In this document: in pieces, positions 1 to 7,780 of the stretch
Numbering within the stretch: position 1 is the stretch's first letter
How the letters are laid out: each line of letters starts with the position of its first letter
DNA from: Rhodospirillales bacterium
Lineage (GTDB): Bacteria; Pseudomonadota; Alphaproteobacteria; Acetobacterales; Acetobacteraceae
Direction: 5' to 3'
Assembly: GCA_025359905.1 (NCBI GenBank)
Contig: JANYDF010000098.1
Location: 1 to 47,394, forward strand
DNA: 47,394 bases
The notes under the pieces: model-generated
The model's database searches: none
The model's input: the letters and a program-made list of their open reading frames with translations, nothing else
What the model was told of the DNA's origin: nothing
Made by a program: the position numbers and the translations under genes

Positions 1-224
1 GGCCATTCAAGATGACGACCGCCAAGCTTCGCCTCGCTCAGGCTGCCATGGGCCAGCCGGGTACCAAGATCGGCGAACTGTGCGCCGAACTCGGTGTCAG
101 CCGGCAGACACTTTATCGCCACATGAACCCGACAGGTCAGCTCAGAGCCGGCGGCGAGAAGCTGCTCGGTCGCAAAGGGAAAGCGACGCCACCAGCCGCC
201 GGATCGGTGCCAAGGTCAGCGTGA
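1..224 (+). CDS. Serine recombinase (Tn3-type resolvase), C-terminal part, cut by window edge
   Basis: The reading frame is open to the left edge, so only the last 74 residues are visible. They hold the C-terminal helix-turn-helix of a Tn3-family resolvase/DNA invertase: MTTAKLRLAQAAMG, then the recognition-helix segment GELCAELGVSRQTLYRHMNP. This domain binds the res site, while the catalytic serine domain would lie upstream of the window. A Tn3-type transposase remnant lies 2 kb downstream on the same strand, so both may derive from one decayed transposon. Family assignment is from the HTH alone. Confidence 0.75.
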   Translation, partial: PFKMTTAKLRLAQAAMGQPGTKIGELCAELGVSRQTLYRHMNPTGQLRAGGEKLLGRKGKATPPAAGSVPRSA

Positions 225-535
225 TCGCGCCCGTCACCGAACCGCTGCAGAGGACTTTGACAATTCACTGCAGTCGACTTTGAAAATAACATGTCCGTAT
301 TATGCTGCGCGTGGCGGCAACAAAGCCGCGCGGATATCAGCCGCTGGCGCGGCGACCACCCCCAGCGTTGATGGGGGCAAAGATGCGGAAACAATCGCTC
401 GGTCTCGCCCAGCGGAAACGCAACCCGCAGTGGCGCGTCTTTGGCACCGGTCAGCAAGCCCCGCTCAACCAGCGGGGCTAGCACCCGAAGGGCCTGCTAT
501 TCGCCGAGGCCGACCAGACTTGGATACCGCGCCGA
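137..535 (-). pseudogene. Possible remnant of a Fic-family C-terminal winged helix (tentative)
   Basis: On the minus strand a frame reads ARYPSLVGLGE, an in-frame TAG, then QALRVLAPLVERGLLTG and APLRVAFPLGETERLFPHL. This pattern (ALR.L..LVERGLLT....PLR.AFP......FP.L) recalls the C-terminal helical/winged-helix segment of Fic-domain proteins. The Fic core motif is not visible, and the sequence past FPHL is unrelated. It overlaps the weak open frame at 465-779, so at most one of the two is meaningful. Recognition is by memory only. Confidence 0.22.
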
Positions 536-779
536 ACAGCACGCCGCGTTCCAACACCGCCGCCATCCGGGAATCCAGCCGCCGCCCCGACGCTTCCGCC
601 GCGACAAATTCGCGCACCCGCCCATCGATGCTTGAGGCGGCATCGAAAACGCCATCCGACAGCGAGCCGTCCAGGCTGAGAATCATGATTGCTGTCGCGC
701 GGCCCCCCTCTCCGATTCCGTGGGTTGCCACGTTATCGGCCAGCGCGCGCACCAACGGCAGCACCAACCTCGCACACAA
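465..779 (-). CDS. Hypothetical protein downstream of the antirepressor
   Basis: An open frame of 104 codons begins at a TTG directly after the antirepressor stop (TGA then TTG), so it could be translated by coupling. An internal ATG gives a product starting MILSLDGSLSDGVFDAASS. I do not recognise a domain. Codon use is GC-rich like the neighbours, but that also holds for shadow frames in this window, and the TTG start is weak. It may be a real third gene of the phage-like operon or chance. Confidence 0.25.
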   Translation of the reverse strand: MCARLVLPLVRALADNVATHGIGEGGRATAIMILSLDGSLSDGVFDAASSIDGRVREFVAAEASGRRLDSRMAAVLERGVLFGAVSKSGRPRRIAGPSGASPAG

Positions 780-1505
780 TCACCACGGCGGCCGCGTTTG
801 GTTCAGCATCGCCCCCAGGCGGGCAAGGCCAGTCACCTTCACTTGCACGCACACCTTGCTTGGGCCGTCCTGCAATTCCACCGTGGTGACTTTGTGCGTG
901 AGGTAGCCCGCCGTCACATTGGACTGGTAGCCCAGCAGGTTCTTCGATCCGGCCCGCCGGTAGAGCCAGCCTTGCGCACGCAGGTAGATCACCAGCTTGT
1001 GCTGCGCGATGTTCAGCGCCTTCGCCGCTTCGTTCAGGCCCAGCACGCCATCAGCCGAAGCGATGCGGTCAGCCGCGGCCGCCTTCGGTTTCAGCGCGGC
1101 GTTGTCCGCTTCCAGCGCCAGCACTCGCTCGGTATAGCCCAGCAGCGAGCACAGCGCCGCCGGGTCCGCAGCCTGGACGCCATAGCCACCCGTCTTGCGG
1201 ATCGGCGGCATCACGTCGGCGGTGATCCACTTCTTGAACCGCTTCGCCTCCGGCTTCCGGCTTGTCAGCACGAGGCTATACAGGCCGGACTCGCTGACGA
1301 TGGTAACTTCCTGCGCCCCGCCAGGGGTCGTCATAGTATGACGCCCCTTTTCATCGTCATCGAGACGCGCAGTAGCGCGGTGCGCTTCCGCAATATCCAG
1401 CACGCGGCACACATCGGCCAGGACGAACCACGGCGCGCCGGCGCGGATCACCACCCGCACGGCCGTGCCATCGGACGCATACGAAACCAGATCGGCTTTC
1501 GGCAT
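780..1505 (-). CDS. Phage-type antirepressor, BRO-N plus ANT (KilAC) domains
   Basis: A 241-residue protein. Residues about 10-107 form a BRO-N domain (PWFVLADVCRVLDI, then VTIVSESGLYSLVLTSRKPE and FKKWITADVMPPIRKTGGY). Residues about 145-235 match the phage antirepressor C-terminal ANT/KilAC domain (LGLNEAAKALNI ... LRAQGWLYRR ... YLTHKVTTVE). Such proteins inactivate phage repressors during induction. The ATG at 1505 was chosen over upstream starts because it overlaps the stop of the preceding gene as TGATG, indicating coupled translation. The gene probably belongs to a prophage or transposon-borne fragment inserted among Tn3 debris. Confidence 0.85.
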   Translation of the reverse strand: MPKADLVSYASDGTAVRVVIRAGAPWFVLADVCRVLDIAEAHRATARLDDDEKGRHTMTTPGGAQEVTIVSESGLYSLVLTSRKPEAKRFKKWITADVMPPIRKTGGYGVQAADPAALCSLLGYTERVLALEADNAALKPKAAAADRIASADGVLGLNEAAKALNIAQHKLVIYLRAQGWLYRRAGSKNLLGYQSNVTAGYLTHKVTTVELQDGPSKVCVQVKVTGLARLGAMLNQTRPPW

Positions 1506-1765
1506 CACACATGCTCCCGCACGAAGCAGCGCAGGGGCAACGACGCGGCAGCGTAGCCCACCCGCACAACCGCACGGTGCCACTCCGCCTCGGCGATATG
1601 CTCGATGCGGCCGGTGCCAAGCGACTGGTAGACGATCACCGCCGCACCGGTTTCCGCATCGCGCGAGCGGCAGATCACCCCGACGAGGCCGCCCTTGTGA
1701 TGCCGCCACACGCCGCCATCGGCCGGATTCGATTCGCAGTACCACCGCTCGAAGGCGTCCGCCAT
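1505..1765 (-). CDS. Small protein resembling DUF1653
   Basis: An 86-residue product from the ATG at 1765. The stretch GGVWRHHKGGLVGVICRSRD followed by TGAAVIVYQSL recalls DUF1653 (YRHFKG...V...R.SETGE..VVYQ..), a small beta-rich domain of unknown role often found in phage and plasmid genes. The stop overlaps the antirepressor start (TGATG), so the two form an operon. A start at 1840 is possible in the same frame but would run through an inverted repeat that looks like an operator. DUF assignment is moderate. Confidence 0.5.
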   Translation of the reverse strand: MADAFERWYCESNPADGGVWRHHKGGLVGVICRSRDAETGAAVIVYQSLGTGRIEHIAEAEWHRAVVRVGYAAASLPLRCFVREHV

Positions 1766-1830
1766 CAAACGCTTGGTCAAGACTCCGGCCTCAGAATTCG
1801 CTTTCCCCCCCCGAAAATCCCACGCGAGTC

Positions 1831-1862
1831 CCAGTCTCACCGAGTCCGACCGATGAGACTGG
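1831..1862. promoter_or_regulatory. Inverted repeat upstream of the antirepressor operon (operator candidate)
   Basis: CCAGTCTC (1831-1838) and GAGACTGG (1855-1862) are perfect inverted 8-mers with a 16-bp centre. GAGTCC and GGACTC half-sites are interleaved and continue to about 1890. It lies just upstream of the DUF1653-like/antirepressor pair, where a phage-type repressor would bind. No repressor gene is visible in the window. Confidence 0.4.
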
Positions 1863-1865
1863 ATT

Positions 1866-2277
1866 TAGGACTCCGTGAGACTCCGCAGCCCCGCACGGGC
1901 TTTGCTCGGCCGTATTGCCGATCCGCCCGGCCACCTCGTGGTAACCCTGTCCTTCGGACGTTGCCTCATCAAGGCAGCCGTTATCTAATATCTTACATCG
2001 AAATATGGAGGTAATTTATCGATTTAAGTTATATAAATTCCTTATAGACGCAACTTCATAGCCAAATCGCTTGCAGCGCGTACCGTCCCATAGCGTTTCA
2101 CATGCGATTCTCACGGCGTCTGGCTCATGAGAATGTGAAGCTGGCCCGTTTCCATGGAGTGTTTGATGGTTTTCGTTGTTACGATTCCGTCGTGATGACC
2201 TCCATCGCGGCTTCGCAGGCCATCGGTGAACGGTAAGCCAAAGCGGAATGCAGCCGGACCGGAGTGTACCAACTTCA
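1866..2277. other. Gene-poor, AT-richer spacer
   Basis: I see no convincing gene here. Around 1985-2060 the composition turns clearly AT-rich (TTATCTAATATC, then TTTAAGTTATATAAATTCC), unlike the rest of the window. This is consistent with a transfer boundary or a promoter zone between the phage-like operon and the transposase remnant. Confidence 0.4.
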
Positions 2278-2551
2278 ACTTATGAAAACCAGCAGCACCG
2301 TGCATCCGGCCTCAACCTGTTCGTCACCGCGATCATCCTGTGGAATACGCGATACCTGGAGCGCTGTTGCAGCTGTCCGCCAGACCGAGGATGTGTCCAG
2401 CCATCTGCTCGCCCATCTCTCACCGCTCGGCTGGGAGCACGTGAATCTGACCGGCGACTACATCTGGGTTGCCCGGAGCAGCATGTCGGAAAACCCCGAC
2501 GGATTGAGACCGCTGCGCTCGCTACCGGAAGCATGCCCTCGCGCCGCATAA
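2278..2551 (+). pseudogene. Tn3-family transposase (TnpA) C-terminal remnant, frameshifted
   Basis: Frame one reads ENQQHRASGLNLFVTAIILW and NTRYLER up to about 2364. After a shift the next frame reads VAAVRQTEDVSSHLLAHL, SPLGWEHVNLTGDYIW and DGLRPLR, ending at 2551. These are the hallmark C-terminal motifs of Tn3-type transposases (HRASGLNL..AAI.LWNT.YL, then HLSPLGWEHINLTGDY.W). Restoring one frame needs about 2 bp at GAGCGCTGTT, so the gene is broken. The large upstream part, including most of the catalytic core, is absent. It shares strand with the resolvase tail at 1-224. Confidence 0.85.
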
Positions 2552-2581
2552 TGTTCGTGCTTTGTCCGCTTATGCGTACCA

Positions 2582-2619
2582 GAAGGCCTTTTCGTTAGTT
2601 CCGGCCATGTCGTGACCCC
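2582..2619. repeat. Candidate terminal inverted repeat of the decayed Tn3-type transposon
   Basis: Read on the minus strand the segment begins GGGGTCACGACATGG, and Tn3-family ends typically start GGGG and are about 38 bp. It lies 30-70 bp past the TnpA tail, where the right end is expected. No matching left end is in the window. Immediately right of it GGTCCGG (2620-2626) and CCGGACC (2641-2647) form a small inverted repeat. Confidence 0.28.
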
Positions 2620-2775
2620 GGTCCGGTAAACGAAGGTCTGCCGGACCGCGTCCGGTTGTCCGCAAACCCCGCGCCGCTCATGGCAATACGGACGAAATGA
2701 TAACCGGACGGCTAAGCGGACAGATCGGCCTGCGCCGCTACGCCGCTGGCCGCCTGCTGCCCGCGCCGCCGCCCA

Positions 2776-5700
2776 TCACAGGGTCTGCACGTCGCCGAGC
2801 GCTGGCGTGATCATCGCGGCGACATGGGCGTGGTGGGTGAACAGGATCACCTGCATGCGGGTGGCGGCTTCGGCGAGCACGGCAATCGCGGCGCGGGCGC
2901 GGGCGTCGTCGAACTGCACCAGCAGATCGTCGGCGATCAGCGGCAAGGACGGCGCGCGCTCGGCATAGTCCTCGATGGCGGCCAGCCGCAGCGCCAGATA
3001 AAGCTGATCGCGCGTGCCTTCGCTCAGACTATTGACCGGACAGCGCTGTCCGGTCCCGGTTAGAGCCACGATCGCCTGCGCGCCGTCGTCGTTCTCCACC
3101 ACTTCGAGGCGCGCGTAACGGCCATCGGTCAGCTTGGCGAAGTGGCTGCCGGCGCGGCGCAGCAGCGGGTCTTGCTGCTGCTGGCGATAGCGGTCGAGGC
3201 CCGCGCGCAATAGCGCCCCGGCGAGGCGGATGCGGGCGTAGCGCGCGGCGATGCCGGCGGCTTCGGCGGCGTGGTCCTCAACCCGCTGGGCCGCCTCGGC
3301 GGCGTTCTGCCCCGCCGCCATGCGCTCCAGATCGGCATCGAGCTGTCCGGCGCGCTGCCGGGCGGCGTTGGAGATCTCGGTCAGGCCGTCCAGGTCGTGG
3401 CCAATCTCATCGACCCGTGCGGCCAACGCATCGAGCTCCTGGCCAGCAGCTTCGGCCTGCAGTGTGGCGAGCGGTAAGCCCTCGCCCTGGCGCTGCAAGG
3501 TTGCCGCGTGCGTCGTAATATCCGCCACCAGGGCGCCATGCTGGCCGGCGCGGACAATGGCCGCGGCCAGTTCGCCGTCCGTGGCAGCGCCGGCCAAATG
3601 GCGGAACGCCACCAGCACTTGCTCGCCCGCGCCGTGCGCGGCTTGCGCCTGCGCGATGCCAGCGTCGAGCTTGTCGCGTTCGGCCGCCTTGCGGTCCTTC
3701 TCGGCCTGCACGTCGCGCGCCGCACGCAGCCGCACGGCAAGCTCGGCGACCACGGCGCCCGCTTCGCTCCCGGCCAGTTCGCTCCCGGCCAGTTCGGGCG
3801 CGGCGCGGCCCGCGAGTTGGCCCGCCTGTGCGGCAAACGCGGCAATCGCGCCGGTCATGTCCGCCACCCGGGCGCGGGCCGCATCGCGGGCCTGCGCGGC
3901 GGCGGCGATGCTTTCCCACAGCGCCAGCGGCGCTTCGGCGTCTTCCGCCGAGGTGCCGGGCGGCAAGGCAAGGTCCGCCAGCCGGCCGGCCCAGCCGTCA
4001 CCCCAAGCCGCCATCTCCGCCTCAACCTTGGCAAGCGCCCGTGCCGCGTCCTCGGTCGCCTTGCGGGTCTGCGCGTGCTGCTTCTCGGCGTCCGCGCGGG
4101 TGGCAATGGCGGCGGTCTGCCCGGCGGCGGCGGTTTCGGCGGCAGCCAGCAAAGCGGCCAAACGCGGGTCGTTGTCCGGCGGCAAATGGACGGCGAGCGC
4201 AGCGCGCGCTGCGGCACGGCGGGCGTTGGCATCCTCCAGACGGCGGCGGGCCGCCGCCTCGCGCTCCAGCGCCGCCAGCACTTCGGTGCGGCTGGTCAGC
4301 CAGTCGCGCATGCCGGGCGGGTCCAGCGGTGTGAGGCCGGCAGGCGTCCAGGCCGCCTGCCATGCCGTCACGGCGGCGTCGCGCTCCGCCCGTGCCGCCG
4401 CCTCGCCCGCCGCCGCGCGCCGGCGGACAGCGGCGCATGTGGCGCGCGACCCCAGCGCGTGCTCGTAGTCGGAGATGCGCTTGGCTTCGGCGTTGCGCCG
4501 GTCGGCGATCCGGTCGGCGTCACGCGTCAACTGCTCCAGCGCATCGCCGAGCGGCGCGCTTGGCAGGCCGTGACGCTCGGCCTCGCTGGGCGGCGGCCCG
4601 CCATCGATCAGGGTGCGGCGGAGCAGCCGCCACGCGCGGTCGCGCAGATCGCGGGCGGTGGCGATGGCGTCCCCGGTCGGCAGCGCGGCGCCGGCGGTCA
4701 GCGCCAGCAATTGGTGCTCGGCGGCGTCCAGTTCGCGCTGCGTCCGGGCGCCGTCCGCCACGGCGTCGCGCAGCGTGCTGCCGGCGGCGGTCAGCGCCGT
4801 CTCGTGCCGCCGCACCTCTGCCGCAACCGGCACCGGCGCGGCGCGCAGTGCTGCGGCATTGCCGGACCACAGCGGCAACGCGGCAAGTGCCTGGGCCGCC
4901 TCGGCCACGGCGTCGGCAAACGCGGTCTCGTTGCGGCGGCAGTCCTCGTCGATGCGGCCCTCGGCGCGCGCGGCGGCGATGGCGCGGGCTAGCGGGGCGG
5001 CATCGGGCGCTGCGGGACACGCGGCGAGATGCGCGGCGGCGGCCACGGCGGCCAGCCGCGCCGCGCCGTCCTGCTCCAGCATCAGCGAGCGGCGGGCAGC
5101 CAGCGCCTTATGCTCGTTCGCCGCCCGCCGCAGCGCGGCACGGGCCACGGCGGTGGGCATGCGCGCGACAATGGCATCCGCATCGCCGGACAGGCCGAGA
5201 TCGCGGCCGAGGCGTTCGATGGCAGCCGCGTGCGCGGCGGCGGCAATCTGCTGGGCGGTGCGGTCGCCGATTGTCTTGTCGATGCCGGGCTGCTCGCGCG
5301 CCAGCGCGTCGATTGCAGCCGCCTCGCGCAGCACCGCCGCATCCGGCGCGAGGGCCGCGTGCGCCATGGCGATTTCGGCGCGGCTGGCGGTGTCGCGCGC
5401 CAGGGTTTGCGCGGCGACGTCGCGCTTGAGGATGGCGTCCTGCATCCGCGCCTGGGCGTCGGCCGGCAGGGCTGGCACGGGCCCGAGCGCAGCAAGCGAA
5501 GCGGTGGCCGCCGCGTGACCGTCCAGCGCCGGCAGGGTGCGGCGGATCCGCTCCAACCGGCGGCGCTCGGCGGCCAGCGTCCGCTCGCGCGCGGTGTTCA
5601 GCGTGATCGTGGTGGCCAGTTTGGCGCGCTCATCGCGCCGGGCCTCGTAGTCGTCGCCGCGCAGCGTGCGGGCGTCCAGGTCGATCCGCGCCGTCTCGTG

Positions 5701-6264
5701 GCTGGCGAGCGCCTGATAGAACGCCCGGCTGGCGACGCGGCGCGGCGAATACAGCGCGTCGGCTTGCCTCTCCAGCCACACCAGCGCGGCCGGCACCTGG
5801 GTCAGCCCCGAACTGGCCTGAAATATCGTCGTGCCGGCCTCGCCGCGCCCTTCGAGCATGGCGTTGCCGCCCTGGCGCAGCCGGACGCCGTTCAGTCCGA
5901 ACATGTCCTCGAAGAACGTGCGATCCTGCGGGCCGCGCACCGCGCTCAGCGCGCTCTCCGGCACCGGGCGGCCGTCGCCGTCAGTCAGATTGTCCTTGCG
6001 GCGTTTGAGCCGGATGAAGCTGTGCAGCGCGCCATCCGCCGCGGCCAGTTCGAAACCGACGCGCAGATCGCTCTGCTCGTGCAGATAGGCATACGGGGTG
6101 CGCAGCGGAAAACCGTACAAAGCATCGCCGATGGCGGCCAGCGCGGTCGATTTGCCGGCCTCGTTGGCGCCCAGCACCACATGCAGCCGGCGATCCGCCG
6201 GGAAGCTCAGCTCGATATCGGTCAGGTGGCCGTAGCGGGTCAGCAGCAGACGGGTGAGCTTCAT
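2776..6264 (-). CDS. YhaN/SbcC-like AAA ATPase with long coiled coil
   Basis: A 1162-residue SMC/Rad50-type ATPase. The N-terminus has the Walker A loop GANEAGKST (residues 32-40). A very long Ala/Arg/Glu-rich coiled-coil arm follows. The C-terminal ATPase half carries the signature-like NSLSEGTRDQLYLALRL and Walker B segment LPLIADDLLVQFDD. The family (COG4717, YhaN type) pairs with a Mre11-like nuclease to process DNA ends. The ATG at 6264 overlaps the stop of that nuclease gene (ATGA), so the two are co-translated. A 15-bp tandem duplication at 3766-3795 gives the repeated AGSEL in the coiled coil. Length and domain order are normal for the family. Confidence 0.9.
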   Translation of the reverse strand: MKLTRLLLTRYGHLTDIELSFPADRRLHVVLGANEAGKSTALAAIGDALYGFPLRTPYAYLHEQSDLRVGFELAAADGALHSFIRLKRRKDNLTDGDGRPVPESALSAVRGPQDRTFFEDMFGLNGVRLRQGGNAMLEGRGEAGTTIFQASSGLTQVPAALVWLERQADALYSPRRVASRAFYQALASHETARIDLDARTLRGDDYEARRDERAKLATTITLNTARERTLAAERRRLERIRRTLPALDGHAAATASLAALGPVPALPADAQARMQDAILKRDVAAQTLARDTASRAEIAMAHAALAPDAAVLREAAAIDALAREQPGIDKTIGDRTAQQIAAAAHAAAIERLGRDLGLSGDADAIVARMPTAVARAALRRAANEHKALAARRSLMLEQDGAARLAAVAAAAHLAACPAAPDAAPLARAIAAARAEGRIDEDCRRNETAFADAVAEAAQALAALPLWSGNAAALRAAPVPVAAEVRRHETALTAAGSTLRDAVADGARTQRELDAAEHQLLALTAGAALPTGDAIATARDLRDRAWRLLRRTLIDGGPPPSEAERHGLPSAPLGDALEQLTRDADRIADRRNAEAKRISDYEHALGSRATCAAVRRRAAAGEAAARAERDAAVTAWQAAWTPAGLTPLDPPGMRDWLTSRTEVLAALEREAAARRRLEDANARRAAARAALAVHLPPDNDPRLAALLAAAETAAAGQTAAIATRADAEKQHAQTRKATEDAARALAKVEAEMAAWGDGWAGRLADLALPPGTSAEDAEAPLALWESIAAAAQARDAARARVADMTGAIAAFAAQAGQLAGRAAPELAGSELAGSEAGAVVAELAVRLRAARDVQAEKDRKAAERDKLDAGIAQAQAAHGAGEQVLVAFRHLAGAATDGELAAAIVRAGQHGALVADITTHAATLQRQGEGLPLATLQAEAAGQELDALAARVDEIGHDLDGLTEISNAARQRAGQLDADLERMAAGQNAAEAAQRVEDHAAEAAGIAARYARIRLAGALLRAGLDRYRQQQQDPLLRRAGSHFAKLTDGRYARLEVVENDDGAQAIVALTGTGQRCPVNSLSEGTRDQLYLALRLAAIEDYAERAPSLPLIADDLLVQFDDARARAAIAVLAEAATRMQVILFTHHAHVAAMITPALGDVQTL

Positions 6265-7496
6265 GACGTCTCGTCCGCCGCGAGCGCGTGGCGCACGATC
6301 TGCCACGCATCCGGCGCCAGTGCCCGCAGCGCGTCGAGATCGCCTGGCACATCGACGTCACTGCCGCTGCTGCGGCGCGGGACTCGCTGGGCGAGGGCGG
6401 CGTATTCGGCCAGCAGCCGCCCGGTCACGGCGGGATCGCCGAGCGCCTCGGCAAAGGCCTGTTCCAGCAGCGCCAGCGCGTCGCCGGTTTGCGCCAGTGG
6501 TGGCGCGCGGGTCGCGATCCGCACGCTCTGCACAAAGAACTCGGCCCCTAGCGCGATGGCCGCATTGCGGCATTCGGCCTCGGCGGCCTTCGGATCGGCG
6601 AGCAGGGCCGCATGCAACGCCGCCGTTCCGCTCAGCGTCACCCGCGCGATAACCGGGCGCCCGCCGGCGTCCGCCACTTCCGCCGCGAACCCCGCCCGCG
6701 CCCGCGCCGCCAGGCCCGCCATGGCCTCCACGCCATCGAGCGCCACGGACACCGCCGCCCAGCGCAGCACGTCGAGCGCCTGGAACGCCACGCTGACCAC
6801 GGCGCGGTCGCGCACCTCGATCAGCATCGCGCCCTTGGCGCCGGTTTCGTTCGGATGGCGGCCCTGCAGGTTGCCGGGGAACACCACCCACGGGCGTTCG
6901 GCCAGGATGCGGCGGTCGTGGATATGGCCGAGCGCCCAGTAATCGTAGCCCTTGGCCTGCAAGGCGGCGACGCTGCACGGCGCGTAACGGGCGTGCTGGC
7001 CGCCGGGGTCTTCGGCGGAGGTGTGCAGCACGCCGATATTGAGCATGCCGCGCACCGGATCGGGGTAGCTGGCGGACAGATCCTCCGGCACCGCGCGGTC
7101 GGGGAACGAGCGGCCGTGCAGCATCACCTCGAAACCGTCCACCGGAAACGACTGCGCCGTGCGCGACGAGAATTCGCGCACGTTCGGCGGCAATTGCAGC
7201 CGCCGGGTGATCACCGAATGCGCGTCGTGATTGCCGCGCACCACGAAGCAGGGCCGCCCGAGCCGCTGCATCTGCTGGGCGAAGAACAGGCCGGTGCTGT
7301 AGTCCTTCCAATCGGCATCGAAGATGTCGCCGGCAATGATGAGGAAGGCCACGTCTTCGCGGATCGCCAGCGCCACCAAGTTTTCCAGCGCGCGCCGGGT
7401 GCAGGCGGCGGCGATTTGCGGCGGCAGCTCGCTATCGCGGGCGGCCCCGGCCATGGCGCTGTCGAGGTGAATATCGGCGGCGTGCAGGAATTTCAT
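6261..7496 (-). CDS. YhaO/SbcD-like metallophosphoesterase DNA nuclease
   Basis: A 411-residue calcineurin-like phosphoesterase. The metal-binding motifs are all present: DIHLD (8-12), GDIFD (56-60), GNHD (88-91), VLHTS and WALGHIHDRR. The rest is a capping domain as in YhaO/SbcD/Mre11 proteins. The partner ATPase gene follows with a 4-bp ATGA overlap. Together they should form a DNA double-strand-end or hairpin-cleaving complex. This would be useful to a plasmid rich in inverted repeats, though a housekeeping repair role is equally possible. Signature residues are intact. Confidence 0.9.
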   Translation of the reverse strand: MKFLHAADIHLDSAMAGAARDSELPPQIAAACTRRALENLVALAIREDVAFLIIAGDIFDADWKDYSTGLFFAQQMQRLGRPCFVVRGNHDAHSVITRRLQLPPNVREFSSRTAQSFPVDGFEVMLHGRSFPDRAVPEDLSASYPDPVRGMLNIGVLHTSAEDPGGQHARYAPCSVAALQAKGYDYWALGHIHDRRILAERPWVVFPGNLQGRHPNETGAKGAMLIEVRDRAVVSVAFQALDVLRWAAVSVALDGVEAMAGLAARARAGFAAEVADAGGRPVIARVTLSGTAALHAALLADPKAAEAECRNAAIALGAEFFVQSVRIATRAPPLAQTGDALALLEQAFAEALGDPAVTGRLLAEYAALAQRVPRRSSGSDVDVPGDLDALRALAPDAWQIVRHALAADETS

Positions 7497-7780
7497 GCGG
7501 GCGGGCGCAGTTGGATGCCTTTTTGGGGATCAAAACGAGTGAGCCACGGCCAAAGCTGGGCGGTCAACTATGCGCGCTTCCAGTCGAAATGAAAGCCAGG
7601 GGCGCCAGCCTTGGCGCTGCGGCCGGGCGGGATTATTCGGGATGGCGCGGCTGTTCATCCCCGGCATAGATTGAGCGATACAATCGCGCCCCCGGCACTT
7701 CCGGCTCCAGAACAGGAGGCTGCAACGCACTCGCCGGCCCCACAGCACGCGCCGCGCGCCCGTCCGGTTCATCGCCACTG
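7497..7780. other. Divergent intergenic region with a weak promoter-like site
   Basis: The 284 bp separate the YhaO/YhaN operon (minus) from the RND permease (plus). A -10-like TACAAT is present at 7679-7684, about 100 bp before the RND start. A convincing -35 is not (TTCATC lies 19 bp upstream). No ORF with support is seen. Confidence 0.3.

Noticed and set aside
2111-2305. Minus-strand open frame of 64 codons
   Set aside because: It has no start context and no recognised domain, and it overlaps the beginning of the Tn3 transposase remnant on the other strand.
5029-6942. Long plus-strand open frame spanning two minus-strand genes
   Set aside because: It covers parts of both YhaN and YhaO antisense and has a low-complexity Arg/Gly/Ala composition, typical of shadow frames here.
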